A stretch of DNA of 51,509 nucleotides from Pelagimonas sp. (GCA_025210455.1 JAOARQ010000005.1:1-51509); one strand, 5' to 3'; positions 1 through 10,224 are shown, counted from the first letter of the stretch. Notes: a model not told the origin generated them from the letters alone. A program made the numbers and translations.

Positions 1-308
1 CCCCCCAGCAGATCATGACAACCGATGTGCCGGGACCAAATGGCTATAACCCCAGCGCCTATCTGCAAGATCCTTTCGCCAGCGATGATGGCACTGACAC
101 CTATCTTGATCCCTCATCGCTGTTTTGCACCTTCTCGGGCACCTCGGCCGCGACAGCCATTGCCGCCGGGATGATTTCGCTGGCCATGGCCATGGGCCAT
201 CTGCACCGCGGCGGCCCCCGGTTTGATCCTGAGACCTTCAAATCAGACCTGCGTGGCAGAGGCGACAGCGACTACGCCGCCGCCACCCCAAAGCTCAGCT
301 GGGACTAA
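1..308 (+). CDS. Subtilase (S8 serine peptidase), C-terminal fragment
   Basis: The reading frame is open to the left edge (first full codon at base 3), so only the last ~100 residues are present. FSGTSAATAIAAG aligns with the subtilase catalytic-serine motif (family form GTSMAAPHVAG), and the upstream IMTTDVPGPNGY resembles the loop that precedes it in secreted subtilases. The usual proline of the motif is alanine here. The catalytic Asp and His and any signal peptide lie outside the window, so activity and location cannot be judged. It ends just before the convergent LysR gene. The family call rests on one motif. Confidence 0.62.
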   Translation, partial: PQQIMTTDVPGPNGYNPSAYLQDPFASDDGTDTYLDPSSLFCTFSGTSAATAIAAGMISLAMAMGHLHRGGPRFDPETFKSDLRGRGDSDYAAATPKLSWD

Positions 309-315
309 CCCCAGC

Positions 316-1227
316 TCAATCCCGCCGGGTAAACGGATCCGGCGGGGTATTCAGCCGCACATGCCGCATGAACGCGCGCACGATCCGGGGCACCGGACGG
401 GCTTCGGGGGTGACAAAATAGCTGCGGTACTGAATGGGCGACAGGAAAGGCACAAACGCCAGTTCCTTGGCGCGAAACTGATAGATCGGGAAGGGGTTGA
501 TCACCGCCAGCCCCAGCCCTTCCAGCGCCATATCCGCCGCCGCGAAAGACGTCGACACCTCAACCACGATTCTGGGATCCGCATGGGCCTGATGCAGCAG
601 CCTATCCAACTGCCCACGCCGCCCGTGGCGATAGGTCAGCGCAATAAGCGCCTGTTCGTGCAGATCCGACGGCGTAAGAAAATCGCGCCCCGCCAGCGGA
701 TGATCCGGCCGCATCACGCAGACCGCAGGCGAGGCCCGAAATGGCGTCAGCCGCAACCCGGCACGGCTTTGCTCAATGCCCGTGACCGCCAGATCAAAAC
801 GATCTTCCAACACCCCCTGAGACACCATATCCGAGGTCGCCACCTCAAAGTTCACCCGAAAGTCCGGGTTGGCGCGTAAAAACGATCCCACCATCGACAC
901 CAGATACTTATGCGCATAGCTGGGTGGCGCCGCCAACCGCAGCACCTCTTGCGGTATTTCATCCGGCCCGTCGATGTGATCGAGCGCATCAAACAGCGCA
1001 TCCAGCCGCCGGTTCAACTGTTCCGCCTCGCGGGTGGGGCGCAGCCGCCCGGCCACCCGTTCAAACAAGGTCACCCCCATCCGCTCTTCCAGCGATCCCA
1101 ACGACCGGCTGACCGCCGACTGCGAAAGCCCCAGCTGCCGGGCTGCGCCTGCGGTTGTCCCCGCATGCATCATTGCCCGTAAGGCATTGTATTCCGTAAG
1201 GGAATGCCAACCGCGATCCGTTCCCAT
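316..1227 (-). CDS. LysR-family transcriptional regulator
   Basis: A 303-residue protein of typical LysR length. The N-terminal winged helix-turn-helix is at about residues 12-70, with the recognition segment AARQLGLSQSAVSRSL near residues 28-43, followed by an effector-binding domain from about residue 90. ATG at 1227 is preferred over an in-frame TTG at 1254, because AAGGG lies just upstream and the longer form would only add nine residues before MGTDRG. It is divergent from the dipeptidase/peptide transporter operon, so control of that operon is the natural inference. The inducer is not predictable from sequence; a short peptide or a product of peptide hydrolysis would fit the neighbours. 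Confidence 0.9.
   Translation of the reverse strand: MGTDRGWHSLTEYNALRAMMHAGTTAGAARQLGLSQSAVSRSLGSLEERMGVTLFERVAGRLRPTREAEQLNRRLDALFDALDHIDGPDEIPQEVLRLAAPPSYAHKYLVSMVGSFLRANPDFRVNFEVATSDMVSQGVLEDRFDLAVTGIEQSRAGLRLTPFRASPAVCVMRPDHPLAGRDFLTPSDLHEQALIALTYRHGRRGQLDRLLHQAHADPRIVVEVSTSFAAADMALEGLGLAVINPFPIYQFRAKELAFVPFLSPIQYRSYFVTPEARPVPRIVRAFMRHVRLNTPPDPFTRRD
321..346. terminator. GC-rich hairpin at the subtilase/LysR convergence
   Basis: CCCGCCGG (321-328) and CCGGCGGG (339-346) form a perfect 8-bp stem with a 10-nt loop. It lies 13 bases after the subtilase stop and inside the last codons of the opposing LysR gene. There is no T-run on either side, so a termination role is only possible. Confidence 0.35.
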
Positions 1228-1335
1228 AGGAAATTCCCTTTCCTCATATATCAATGATATTTTCTCATTACCTTATGTCTAAACAAAATGTATCCAACTG
1301 GTCTAGGCTCTTGATCACAACATGGAGAGCCTCAC
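1228..1335. promoter_or_regulatory. Divergent promoter region, LysR / peptide operon
   Basis: This AT-rich 108-base interval separates the LysR start from the operon start. It holds the inverted repeat ATATCA-A-TGATAT (1248-1260), a reasonable LysR-type operator half. GGAG (1324-1327) is the ribosome binding site for the GTG start at 1336. No convincing -35/-10 pair was identified. Confidence 0.45.
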
Positions 1336-2394
1336 GTGACACTGACGTCCCCCCCGATTTTCGACGGCCATAACGATGTGCTTTTGCAGATCCTGCGCGA
1401 TGGGGGCCCTGCCCGTGCCAGGGATTTTCTGACCGGACGTGATGGGGCCATTGATCTGCCCAAATCTCAGGCAGGTGGTTTTGGCGGCGGCTTTTTCGCG
1501 GTCTTCATCCCCTCGCCCGCAGATAAGGAACTCAAGTTCGAAGAGATGAACAAGGACAGCTATGACCTGCCCTTGCCCCCGGCCATCGACTGGCACGACG
1601 CCATGCCCATCGCGCTCGAGAAAATCTCGATCCTGCGGGAACTGGAACGCCTTGAGGCGCTGAAAATCTGCACCACCGCCGCAGATCTGCGCCACTGCCT
1701 TGAAACAGGCAAGCTGGCTGCGATCCTGCATATCGAAGGGGCCGAAGCCATTGATGCCGATCTGCATGCGCTGGATGTGCTTCATGCGGCGGGCCTGCGC
1801 TCGATCGGCCCGGTCTGGAGCCGTCCGACCATCTTTGGCCATGGCGTGCCCTTCCGCTATCCCCATGGGCCTGACATTGGCGATGGTCTGACAGATGTCG
1901 GCAAAGCGCTGATCCGCCGCTGTAACGACTTAAGTATAATGGTGGATCTGTCGCATCTGAACGAAAAAGGGTTCTGGGATGTGGCCAAAATCTCGGATGC
2001 TCCGCTGGTGGCGACCCATTCCAACTGTTTTGCCATCTGCCCCCACCCGCGCAACCTGACCGACGATCAGCTGCGTGCAATCGCTGATAGCGACGGGATG
2101 GTGGGGCTCAACTTTGCCGTGGCTTTTTTGCGCAAAGATGGCAAGATGCGTGCAGATGTTCCTCTGTCGCAGATGATGAAACATCTCGACCACCTGATGA
2201 ACATCCTTGGCGAAGATCGGGTGGGGATGGGCTCTGACTATGACGGCGCCGTCACCCCCGAAGAGGTAACAACCGTGGCCCAGCTGCCAGCGTTACGGCA
2301 GGCAATGATCGACCACGGCTATGGCACCGAGCTGATTGAAAAGCTCTGCTATAAAAACTGGTTACGAGTTCTCGAAAAAACCTGGGGTGCCTAA
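1336..2394 (+). CDS. Membrane dipeptidase (peptidase family M19)
   Basis: A 352-residue zinc dipeptidase of the renal dipeptidase family, which cleaves dipeptides and in some members D-residue-containing or beta-lactam-like substrates. The metal-site pattern is visible: GHNDV (His12, Asp14), the bridging glutamate in HIEGAE (about Glu134), ATHSNCFAICPHPRN with the later histidines, and GSDYDGA near the C-terminus. No signal peptide is seen, so it is probably cytoplasmic and acts on imported peptides. Translation starts at GTG with GGAG eight bases upstream. It is the first gene of the operon with the peptide ABC transporter. Roseobacter M19 proteins often accompany such transporters; the exact dipeptide is unknown. 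Confidence 0.92.
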   Translation: MTLTSPPIFDGHNDVLLQILRDGGPARARDFLTGRDGAIDLPKSQAGGFGGGFFAVFIPSPADKELKFEEMNKDSYDLPLPPAIDWHDAMPIALEKISILRELERLEALKICTTAADLRHCLETGKLAAILHIEGAEAIDADLHALDVLHAAGLRSIGPVWSRPTIFGHGVPFRYPHGPDIGDGLTDVGKALIRRCNDLSIMVDLSHLNEKGFWDVAKISDAPLVATHSNCFAICPHPRNLTDDQLRAIADSDGMVGLNFAVAFLRKDGKMRADVPLSQMMKHLDHLMNILGEDRVGMGSDYDGAVTPEEVTTVAQLPALRQAMIDHGYGTELIEKLCYKNWLRVLEKTWGA

Positions 2395-2464
2395 TCCCCT
2401 GGCAAGACACAGACAAAAATACGGCAAAAACAACAGACCGAATACAACAGGAAGGACATAGAAA

Positions 2465-4060
2465 ATGAACGCATTTTCAAAACTGATGACCGGCGCAGCC
2501 CTCGGGCTGGCATTAGCGGCGACCTCGGGCGCAGCCTATGCGGAAACCCCGCCGAACATGCTGGTGATCGCCAACCGCATTGACGACATCACCACTCTTG
2601 ACCCTGCTGAAAGCTTTGAGTTCGCTGGCTCAGATGTTGCCCGCAACGTCTATCAAAGACTGGTCAACTTCGACCCGATGAACCTCGATGCTGGCTATCA
2701 GCCGGAAGTCGCCGAAAGCTGGACCGTCTCGGAAGATGGCAAATCCATCACTTTCACCATCCGTGACGGGCTGACCTTCCATTCGGGCAACCCTGTGACC
2801 GCGGAAGATGTGGAATTCTCGCTGCAGCGCGCGGTGATCCTGAACAAAACCCCGGCCTTCATCCTGACGCAGTTTGGCTTTACCGCCGACAATGCGGCTG
2901 AAACCATCAAGGCCGATGGCAATACCGTCACCATCACCACAGATCAGCCCTATGCGACATCCTTTGTGCTGAACTGCCTGACCGCCACCATCGGCGGCAT
3001 CGTCGACAAGAAAACGGTCATGGCGAATGAAAAAGATGGTGATTTGGGCAATGACTGGCTGAAAACCAACTCAGCCGGGTCAGGCGCCTATAAGCTGACC
3101 AGCTGGAAGCCAAACGAAAGCGTCACCCTCACCGCCAACCCTGATTTCTATCTGGGCGAACCGGCGATGAAGCGCGTCATCGTGCGTCACGTGCAGGAAA
3201 GCGCCTCGCAGCGCCTGCTGCTGGAACGCGGCGATATCGACGTGGCCCGCAACCTGAACCCCGAAGACGTGGCCGGTGCCCGCGCGGCGGATGGTGTGAA
3301 AATCCACGACGAACTGCGTGGCCGCCTGATGTATATGGCGGTGAACCAGAAGCACCCCGAACTCTCCAAGCCAGAAGTTCGTCAGGCGCTGAAGTACCTG
3401 ATCGACTATGAAGGCATGCAGAACAGCTTCCTCAACGGTCAGTATGTGATCCACCAGAACTTCCTGCCCAAAACTTTCCTTGGGTCGGTCAATGAAAACC
3501 CATTTGCGCTGAATGTCGAAAAGGCCAAGGAACTGCTGGCCGCAGCCGGTGTGGAAAATCTGGAACTAGAAGTGGGCGTGCGTGAAGCGCAAGAGCGCAT
3601 CGAAATCGCTCAGTCGCTGCAAAACACCATGGCGCAGGCCGGGATCACCCTGAACATCACCGTTGGCACCGCCAAGCAGATTCTGGGTCGTTACCGTGCA
3701 CGCGAACTGGATGTCTATCTGGGCGCATGGGGCCCCGACTATCCGGATCCGCACACCAATGCGGGCACCTTTGCCTATAACCCGGACAACTCGGACGCGG
3801 CCAATGCTACCGGCCTGCTGGCCTGGCGCAACAGCTGGGACACCGACGGTCTGACCGATGTGGTCGCCAAGACCGTGATCGAAAACGATCGTGATGTCCG
3901 CGCCAAGCTTTATGGTGAAATTCAGGCCACCTTCCGCGATACATCGCCCTTTGCGGTGATGTTCCAGAAGATCGAACAGAACGGTCTGCGCGACAATGTG
4001 GAAAACCTGAACCTTGGCGGCGCGACCACAGCCGTTTCCTACTGGCCGGTGACAAAGTAA
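2465..4060 (+). CDS. Peptide/nickel-type ABC transporter substrate-binding protein (SBP family 5)
   Basis: A 531-residue periplasmic binding protein with a classic signal peptide (MNAFSKLMTGAALGLALAA, cleavage near AYA-ETP). The mature part has family 5 features: TLDPAESFEFAGSDVARNVY, SWTVSEDGKSITFTIRDGLTFHSG near residue 90, and AWGPDYPDPHTNAG late in the protein. AGGAAGGA precedes the ATG. It lies 70 bases after the dipeptidase and six bases before the first permease, so it is the binding component of this transporter. The PDYPDP segment is common in dipeptide/oligopeptide and glutathione binders. Substrate specificity cannot be read out, but the linked dipeptidase favours di- or short peptides. 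Confidence 0.93.
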   Translation: MNAFSKLMTGAALGLALAATSGAAYAETPPNMLVIANRIDDITTLDPAESFEFAGSDVARNVYQRLVNFDPMNLDAGYQPEVAESWTVSEDGKSITFTIRDGLTFHSGNPVTAEDVEFSLQRAVILNKTPAFILTQFGFTADNAAETIKADGNTVTITTDQPYATSFVLNCLTATIGGIVDKKTVMANEKDGDLGNDWLKTNSAGSGAYKLTSWKPNESVTLTANPDFYLGEPAMKRVIVRHVQESASQRLLLERGDIDVARNLNPEDVAGARAADGVKIHDELRGRLMYMAVNQKHPELSKPEVRQALKYLIDYEGMQNSFLNGQYVIHQNFLPKTFLGSVNENPFALNVEKAKELLAAAGVENLELEVGVREAQERIEIAQSLQNTMAQAGITLNITVGTAKQILGRYRARELDVYLGAWGPDYPDPHTNAGTFAYNPDNSDAANATGLLAWRNSWDTDGLTDVVAKTVIENDRDVRAKLYGEIQATFRDTSPFAVMFQKIEQNGLRDNVENLNLGGATTAVSYWPVTK

Positions 4061-4066
4061 GCCCCA

Positions 4067-5125
4067 ATGGCCAATATTGACAACTCTCGTGAGAGGCGCC
4101 CCCGTGCGCCTCTTGCCCCTTGGATCAAAGGCACGGCCGCCACCATCGGCTCGATCCTTGTGACCATGCTGGGGCTGCTCTTCGTGACCTTCATCATCGG
4201 CCGCGTCATGCCGATTGACCCGGTGCTTGCCATCGTGGGCGAGCGCGCCTCGCAGGAAACCTATGACGCCGTCTACCATCAGCTGGGTCTCGACAAACCG
4301 CTGCTGGTGCAATTTGGATACTATCTCTGGGATGTGCTGCATGGCGATTTCGGCGACAGCCTGCTCAATGCCCGCCCCGTCTCAGAAGACATCGCCCGCG
4401 TCTTCCCCGCCACCTTTGAACTGGCCACCATCGGCGTTGCCATCGGGATCTTTCTGGGGGTGCCACTGGGGGTGATCGCCGCCGTGAAACGCGGCAGCTG
4501 GATTGATCAGATCGCCCGCGTTGTGGCGCTGGTGGGCTATTCCATGCCGATCTTCTGGCTGGGTCTGATGGGCCTGCTGGTCTTTTACGGCATCCTTGGC
4601 TGGGTCGGTGGCCCGGGCCGTCTGGATATCTTCTACGAAGACATCGTCCCCACCCGCACCGGCATGATCCTGATCGACAGCGCCATTGCCCGCGACTGGT
4701 CGGTGTTCTGGAATGCCTTCTCGCATATCATCCTGCCCGCCTCGCTGCTGGGCTATTATTCACTGGCCTATATCAGCCGCATGACCCGCTCGTTCATGCT
4801 GGAGCAGATGAATTCGGAATATGTCACCACCGCCCGGGTGAAAGGCATGTCGGAACGGCAGGTGATCTGGGGCCATGCGTTCAAAAACATCCGCGTTCAG
4901 CTGATCACCGTGATTGCCCTGTCTTACGCCAACCTGCTCGAAGGCTCTGTTCTCACCGAGATCATCTTCAGCTGGCCGGGCATTGGCAGCTACATCACCA
5001 CCGCGCTGCTCAGCGCTGATATGAACGCCGTGCTGGGGGGCACCGTGGTTGTGGGGCTGATCTTCATCTGCCTGAACATCTTCTCGGATCTTCTCTATCG
5101 CGTCTTTGACCCGAGGTCGAAATGA
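4067..5125 (+). CDS. Peptide ABC transporter permease, DppB type
   Basis: A 352-residue inner-membrane protein with one N-terminal and about five further hydrophobic segments. The ATPase-contact (EAA) loop is EYVTTARVKGMSERQVIWGH, followed by the conserved LLEGSVLTEIIFSWPGIG. It pairs with the next permease to form the membrane channel. It starts six bases after the binding protein stop and ends overlapping the next start (ATGA), so the genes are translationally coupled. A hydrophilic 25-residue N-terminal tail precedes the first membrane segment. Confidence 0.93.
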   Translation: MANIDNSRERRPRAPLAPWIKGTAATIGSILVTMLGLLFVTFIIGRVMPIDPVLAIVGERASQETYDAVYHQLGLDKPLLVQFGYYLWDVLHGDFGDSLLNARPVSEDIARVFPATFELATIGVAIGIFLGVPLGVIAAVKRGSWIDQIARVVALVGYSMPIFWLGLMGLLVFYGILGWVGGPGRLDIFYEDIVPTRTGMILIDSAIARDWSVFWNAFSHIILPASLLGYYSLAYISRMTRSFMLEQMNSEYVTTARVKGMSERQVIWGHAFKNIRVQLITVIALSYANLLEGSVLTEIIFSWPGIGSYITTALLSADMNAVLGGTVVVGLIFICLNIFSDLLYRVFDPRSK

Positions 5126-6033
5126 GTGACATGACATTGCGGCAATGGCTGCTGACCGATGCGCCGACCTCCCGGCGCCACGCGCGGCTGGCCAGCCTCT
5201 ATAAGGGATGGCTGAACCTGCGCGCCAATCACATGGCCATGTTTGGCCTCTCTATTATCCTGCTGCTGATGCTGCTGGCCGCCTTTGCGCCCTGGATCGC
5301 ACCGCATGATCCCTTTGAACAAAATCTGGCCAACCGCCTGCAGGGCCCCGGATCCGAAGGCCATCTGCTGGGCACTGACAGCCTTGGACGGGATATCCTG
5401 TCGCGGCTGATCTATGGCTCCCGCATCACGCTGTATATCGTGGCGCTGGTGGCCCTGATCGCCCCCGTGATGGGGCTGCTCGTGGGCACCGTGTCGGGCT
5501 ATGCTGGGGGATGGGTGGATGTGGTGATGATGCGCATCACCGATATCTTTCTGGCCTTCCCGCGTCTGGTGCTGGCGCTGGCCTTTGTGGCCGCTCTGGG
5601 GGCGGGCATCGAAAACGCCGTGCTGGCGATTTCACTGACCGCTTGGCCGCCCTATGCCCGGATGGCACGGGCAGAGACCCTGACCATCCGGTCCAGCGAT
5701 TATATCAGCGCGATCCGCCTGCAAGGCGCAGGCCCCCTGCGCATCATCACCCGGCATATCTGGCCGCTGTGTATCTCATCGCTAATCGTACGCGTGACAC
5801 TGGATATGGCGGGCATCATCCTTGCTGCCGCCGGTCTTGGCTTCCTTGGCCTTGGCGCCCAGCCCCCCAGCCCGGAATGGGGCGCGATGATCTCAGAAGG
5901 ACGGCGCTTTATTCTGGATCACTGGTATGTGGCCACCGTGCCCGGCCTTGCGATCTTTACCGTCTCACTGGCGTTTAACCTGCTGGGCGACGGGCTGCGC
6001 GATGTGCTGGATCCAAAGGAGGGCGGACAATGA
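5122..6033 (+). CDS. Peptide ABC transporter permease, DppC type
   Basis: A 303-residue permease with an N-terminal cytoplasmic extension carrying the DppC/OppC pattern (WLNLRANHMAMFGL, then a first membrane helix), the motif GTDSLGRDILSRLIYGSR near residue 80, and the EAA loop with ARAETLTIRSSDYISAIR. It overlaps both neighbours by 4 bases (ATGA junctions at 5122 and 6030), which is typical of coupled subunits of one transporter. Confidence 0.93.
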   Translation: MSDMTLRQWLLTDAPTSRRHARLASLYKGWLNLRANHMAMFGLSIILLLMLLAAFAPWIAPHDPFEQNLANRLQGPGSEGHLLGTDSLGRDILSRLIYGSRITLYIVALVALIAPVMGLLVGTVSGYAGGWVDVVMMRITDIFLAFPRLVLALAFVAALGAGIENAVLAISLTAWPPYARMARAETLTIRSSDYISAIRLQGAGPLRIITRHIWPLCISSLIVRVTLDMAGIILAAAGLGFLGLGAQPPSPEWGAMISEGRRFILDHWYVATVPGLAIFTVSLAFNLLGDGLRDVLDPKEGGQ

Positions 6034-6881
6034 GCCAGCTTCTCGACGTCGAAAACCTCTGGGTCAAATTCCCCACCCGTCAGGGCATCTTTGATGCGGT
6101 GCGCGGCGTGTCCTTCAGCCTTGGCCGCGAACGGCTGGGCATCGTCGGCGAATCCGGGTCCGGCAAATCCATGACCGGCCGCGCCATTTTGCGCCTGATC
6201 CGTAAACCCGGCATTGTCGAGGCCGATCACATCAACCTCGAAGGGCGCAACCTGCTGGATCTGAGCGAAAAACAGATGCGGGCGGTGCGCGGGCAGGATA
6301 TTTCCATGGTCATGCAAGACCCCAAGTTCTCGCTCAATCCGGTGACCACCGTGGGCGCGCAACTGATGGAAGCCTTCCTGCTGCACAATCGCTCCTCCAA
6401 GGCCGAAGCGCGCAAAAAGGCGCTCGAGATGCTCGAAGCGGTATCAATCCGTGATCCCGAACGGGTCATGCGCGCCTATCCCCACGAAGTGTCCGGCGGC
6501 ATGGGCCAGCGGATCATGATCGCCATGATGCTGATCCCCAACCCGAAAATCCTGATCGCCGATGAACCCACCTCGGCGCTGGATGTCTCGGTGCAGCGGC
6601 AGGTGCTCAGCATCATGGATGGGCTGGTCAGGGAACGCGGCATGGGGCTGATTTTCATCAGCCACGATCTGAACCTTGTCTCTGAATTCTGCGACCGGGT
6701 GCTGATCATGTATGCAGGCCGCATCGTCGAAGTCTGCGACGCCGACAAACTTCATCAGGCCCAGCACCCCTATACACAGGGGCTGCTCTCTGCCCTGCCC
6801 CGGCTGGATCAACCGCGCGAGTATCTCGATGTGCTCAACCGCGATCCCGCCTGGACCGAAGCCCCCAGCGCAAGAGGTTGA
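6030..6881 (+). CDS. Peptide ABC transporter ATPase, DppD type
   Basis: A 283-residue ABC ATPase. Walker A is GESGSGKS (about residues 36-43), the Q-loop is in VMQDPKFSLNP, Walker B is [12 protein letters not shown], and the H-loop is FISHDLNLV. The signature reads SGGMGQR instead of the canonical LSGGQ, a variant often seen in this subfamily. The C-terminal oligopeptide domain is short compared with ~330-residue DppD proteins. It is coupled to the permease upstream and almost touches the second ATPase; the two presumably form the ATPase heterodimer. Confidence 0.92.
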   Translation: MSQLLDVENLWVKFPTRQGIFDAVRGVSFSLGRERLGIVGESGSGKSMTGRAILRLIRKPGIVEADHINLEGRNLLDLSEKQMRAVRGQDISMVMQDPKFSLNPVTTVGAQLMEAFLLHNRSSKAEARKKALEMLEAVSIRDPERVMRAYPHEVSGGMGQRIMIAMMLIPNPKILIADEPTSALDVSVQRQVLSIMDGLVRERGMGLIFISHDLNLVSEFCDRVLIMYAGRIVEVCDADKLHQAQHPYTQGLLSALPRLDQPREYLDVLNRDPAWTEAPSARG

Positions 6882-6883
6882 CC

Positions 6884-7633
<750 letters not shown>

Positions 7634-7695
7634 CAAACCCAGCCTGACTGCCCAACCGGACAGGCCGGCTCTTTTACGCGGGACAATCGCCAAAA

Positions 7696-7719
7696 CCGAC
7701 CGCCCCAAAGGGCGGTCGG
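7696..7719. terminator. Bidirectional hairpin between peptide operon and GMC gene
   Basis: CCGACCGCCC (7696-7705) and GGGCGGTCGG (7710-7719) form a perfect 10-bp stem with a CAAA loop between two convergent genes. On the minus strand it is followed by TTTTGG; on the plus strand there is no T-run. It probably serves both genes, with better intrinsic-terminator features for the minus strand. Confidence 0.65.
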
Positions 7720-7743
7720 GGAACCATGGTCATGCCGCAGCCC

Positions 7744-9405
7744 TCACAGGCTCATTTCCAATGATCTGGTCTCCGCACCAAACAACCCCGGATGATCCGC
7801 CTTGATCATATCCACCGCCTTTTCAGCAATCATGATCGTCGGCGCGTTGGTGTTGCCAGAGACCAGCTGCGGCATCACTGAAGCATCCACAACCCGCAGC
7901 CCCTGCACCCCATGCACCCGCAGCTGCGGATCGACCACCGCCATATCATCATGGCCCATCTTACAGGTGCCCACCGGGTGATAGATCGTATCCGCCCGTG
8001 CGCGGATCACCTGCTCCCAATCCGCATCATTCATCCCGTCACGCAGGCCAAACATCTCGCGCCCGCGATAGGGGGCCAGAGGTGCTGACATCATGATCTC
8101 GCGGGTCAGCCGCGCGCCTTTGATGGTGCGCGCCAGATCATCCGGATCCGAAAGAAACTTGGGATCAATCCCGGGCGCGGCCTCAGGGTCAGCAGATTGC
8201 AGGAACACATCGCCCCGCGATTTCGGCCGCAGCACACAGACATGGCAGGAATACCCATGCCCCAGATGCAGCTTGCGGGCATGATCATCCACCAGCCCCA
8301 CCACGAAATGCAGTTGCAGATCCGCACGCTCTTCTGCGGGGGTGGATTTCACAAAGGCCGCCCCTTCCGCAAAGGGCGATGCAATCATCCCCTCACCGGT
8401 CTTGCGCCACTGGTTTGCCTCGCCCAGCACTTTGCGCAGCCCCGGCAGGCTGATGCCAAAGGTCTCGGTGCCCTTGGCTTTATAGCCCAAAGTGAAATCC
8501 AGATGATCCTGCAAATTGCGCCCCACACCGGGTAGCGCGCGTTTGATCGTGATGCCATGCAGCGCCAGATCATCAGGATCCCCAAGACCCGACAGCTGCA
8601 ACAACTGTGGCGATCCAAAGGCCCCGGCGCTCAGAATCACTTCCTGACGGGCTTCGATATGCAGCATCTCGCGCCCCTGTCGCACAGACAGCCCTGTGGC
8701 GCGCAGCCCGTCAAACAGGATTCGCTGCACCTGCGCATGGGTGATCACCGTCAGGTTGGGCCGCTTGCCCATCACCGGGTGCAGATACCCCGCCGCCGCC
8801 GAGCAGCGTTCGCCGCGCTTATCGGCGCTGTGGAACTGCGTCACCTGATACAGCCCCACCCCGTGGTTATCCCCGCGATTGAAATCAGACACCTCAGGGA
8901 TCTGCAGCTCTTTGGCGGCCTCGACAAAGGCGCTGGTGATCCCGCGCGGGCGGCTCTGGTCTGAAACCTGCAAAGGCCCCGCCTCACCATGCATCGCATC
9001 CGCGCCGCGCTGATTGCTTTCGGCGCGCTTGAAATAGGGCAGCACAGACTGCCAATCCCAGCCCTCATTGCCCAGATCCGCCCAGCCATCATAATCCTGC
9101 TGCTGCCCGCGCACATAAAGCATGGCATTGATCGCCGAGGATCCCCCCAGACAGCGGCCCCGTGGCTGATAGCCCCGTCGCCCGTGAAACCCGGTCTGCC
9201 CAAGAGTACGATAGGCCCAATTGTTGATCTTGCCCCAGCCCGGCAACATGGCCACCGCCCCGGTGGGCGCGCGCACCACGATGCTCTTGCCCGCGCCGCC
9301 CGCCTCAAGCAGGCAAACCGACACCTTGGGATTTTCGCTCAGCCGTGCCGCCAGAACCGACCCCGCCGACCCACCGCCGACAATCACAAAATCAAACTGA
9401 GTCAA
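7744..9405 (-). CDS. GMC-family FAD oxidoreductase (choline/alcohol dehydrogenase-like)
   Basis: A 553-residue flavoprotein with an N-terminal dinucleotide fold ([19 protein letters not shown]), GMC signature regions ([19 protein letters not shown] near residues 82-100; [13 protein letters not shown] near 265), and the C-terminal active-site pair in [10 protein letters not shown] (His) and [18 protein letters not shown] (Asn). GMC enzymes oxidise alcohols such as choline, polyethylene glycol or sugars. Length and motifs resemble BetA, but no betaine aldehyde dehydrogenase or BetI regulator is nearby, so choline is not assured. The start is TTG at 9405 with GGGGAG six bases upstream; it overlaps the stop of a small upstream reading frame (TTGA). 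Convergent with the peptide operon. Confidence 0.93.
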   Translation of the reverse strand: MTQFDFVIVGGGSAGSVLAARLSENPKVSVCLLEAGGAGKSIVVRAPTGAVAMLPGWGKINNWAYRTLGQTGFHGRRGYQPRGRCLGGSSAINAMLYVRGQQQDYDGWADLGNEGWDWQSVLPYFKRAESNQRGADAMHGEAGPLQVSDQSRPRGITSAFVEAAKELQIPEVSDFNRGDNHGVGLYQVTQFHSADKRGERCSAAAGYLHPVMGKRPNLTVITHAQVQRILFDGLRATGLSVRQGREMLHIEARQEVILSAGAFGSPQLLQLSGLGDPDDLALHGITIKRALPGVGRNLQDHLDFTLGYKAKGTETFGISLPGLRKVLGEANQWRKTGEGMIASPFAEGAAFVKSTPAEERADLQLHFVVGLVDDHARKLHLGHGYSCHVCVLRPKSRGDVFLQSADPEAAPGIDPKFLSDPDDLARTIKGARLTREIMMSAPLAPYRGREMFGLRDGMNDADWEQVIRARADTIYHPVGTCKMGHDDMAVVDPQLRVHGVQGLRVVDASVMPQLVSGNTNAPTIMIAEKAVDMIKADHPGLFGAETRSLEMSL

Positions 9406-9540
9406 AACCGCTCCCCTTGCCAGCCAGACCGTTCCACCACTTTAGCGCGCAATTCTTTTCCCCAAAAAGTTAAACCCGACGTCATACCCAAAATATCCCT
9501 CCAAAACGCTCGTCGGGTGGTTCTCAGTACCCACCCCGAC
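9406..9540 (-). promoter_or_regulatory. Structured leader of the GMC oxidoreductase gene
   Basis: Read on the minus strand, three segments can pair in two exclusive ways. GTCGGGGTGG (9531-9540) pairs with CCACCCGAC (9512-9520) with one bulge. Alternatively ACCCGACG (9511-9518) pairs perfectly with CGTCGGGT (9474-9481), and that stem is followed by TTTAACTTTTT. This is the layout of an attenuator. A 74-codon reading frame (9402-9626) crosses the leader and its TGA overlaps the GMC start. No known riboswitch consensus was recognised. Confidence 0.35.
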
Positions 9541-9764
9541 CGAAACGGCCAGCACCGCGCGGCGATTCCTCCTATGGGCGTGCACCTAAAACCATCACCC
9601 AAACGGGTGAGGCGGTCCATTCTCACCCCTTTGCGTCAAAATATCGGCAGTGCTCGTCTGCCCTTGCGGCCATTCCTCGCACAATCTCACGCAAACGCCG
9701 CTTGCGCCGCGCGCCCTGATCACATACATACCCCGCCAGTATCCAAGCATTGCGCGCAGGCCCC
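9541..9764. other. Intergenic region between GMC gene and secG
   Basis: The rest of this divergent 359-base gap should hold the promoters for the minus-strand GMC gene and for secG. No convincing promoter boxes, RNA gene or conserved small gene was recognised. Confidence 0.4.
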
Positions 9765-10133
9765 ATGGAAAACGTTATCCTCATCATCCACCTTCTTCTT
9801 GCACTCGGCCTGATCGGCGTTGTCCTTATGCAACGTTCCGAAGGCGGCGGCCTTGGCATCGGTGGCGGTGGCGGCGGCAGCTTTTCCGCCCGCAGCGCAG
9901 GCACCGCGCTTGGCAAGGTCACATGGGTGCTGGCCGTGTCCTTTATCGTCACCTCGCTGACCCTGACCGTCATGGCTGCACAGAAATCTTCCGGGTCGTC
10001 GATCCTGGATCGTCTGGGTGGCGAAAGCGCCCCTGCGGCAGACACCTCTGCCCCGGCTGACATCAATGTGGACAGCCTTCTGCCACCGCCTTCAGGCGAC
10101 GCAGATGCACCGCTGGTGCCCACCGCCGACTAA
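9765..10133 (+). CDS. secG: Preprotein translocase subunit SecG
   Basis: A 122-residue membrane protein with the SecG layout: a first membrane helix (MENVILIIHLLLALGLIGVV), the conserved cytoplasmic loop LMQRSEGGGLGIGGGGGGS, a second helix (VTWVLAVSFIVTSLTLTV), then an acidic, Pro/Ala-rich tail typical of alphaproteobacterial SecG. ATG at 9765 is chosen over a TTG at 9750 because homologues begin MENV. SecG assists protein movement through SecYEG. pyrG follows directly, an arrangement common in Rhodobacteraceae. Confidence 0.93.
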   Translation: MENVILIIHLLLALGLIGVVLMQRSEGGGLGIGGGGGGSFSARSAGTALGKVTWVLAVSFIVTSLTLTVMAAQKSSGSSILDRLGGESAPAADTSAPADINVDSLLPPPSGDADAPLVPTAD

Positions 10134-10146
10134 TCAAGACATCTAG

Positions 10147-10166
10147 GGCTGGCCCGCGGGCCAGCC
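10147..10166. terminator. Palindromic hairpin after secG
   Basis: GGCTGGCCC (10147-10155) and GGGCCAGCC (10158-10166) make a 20-base perfect palindrome 13 bases after the secG stop. It has no T-run, so it may be an mRNA 3'-end stabiliser or weak terminator. Confidence 0.45.
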
Positions 10167-10224
10167 AGCGCAACAGCATCTTGCGGCGGGCTGGACAAAT
10201 CCACCCGAATCTTATATCTGTCAA

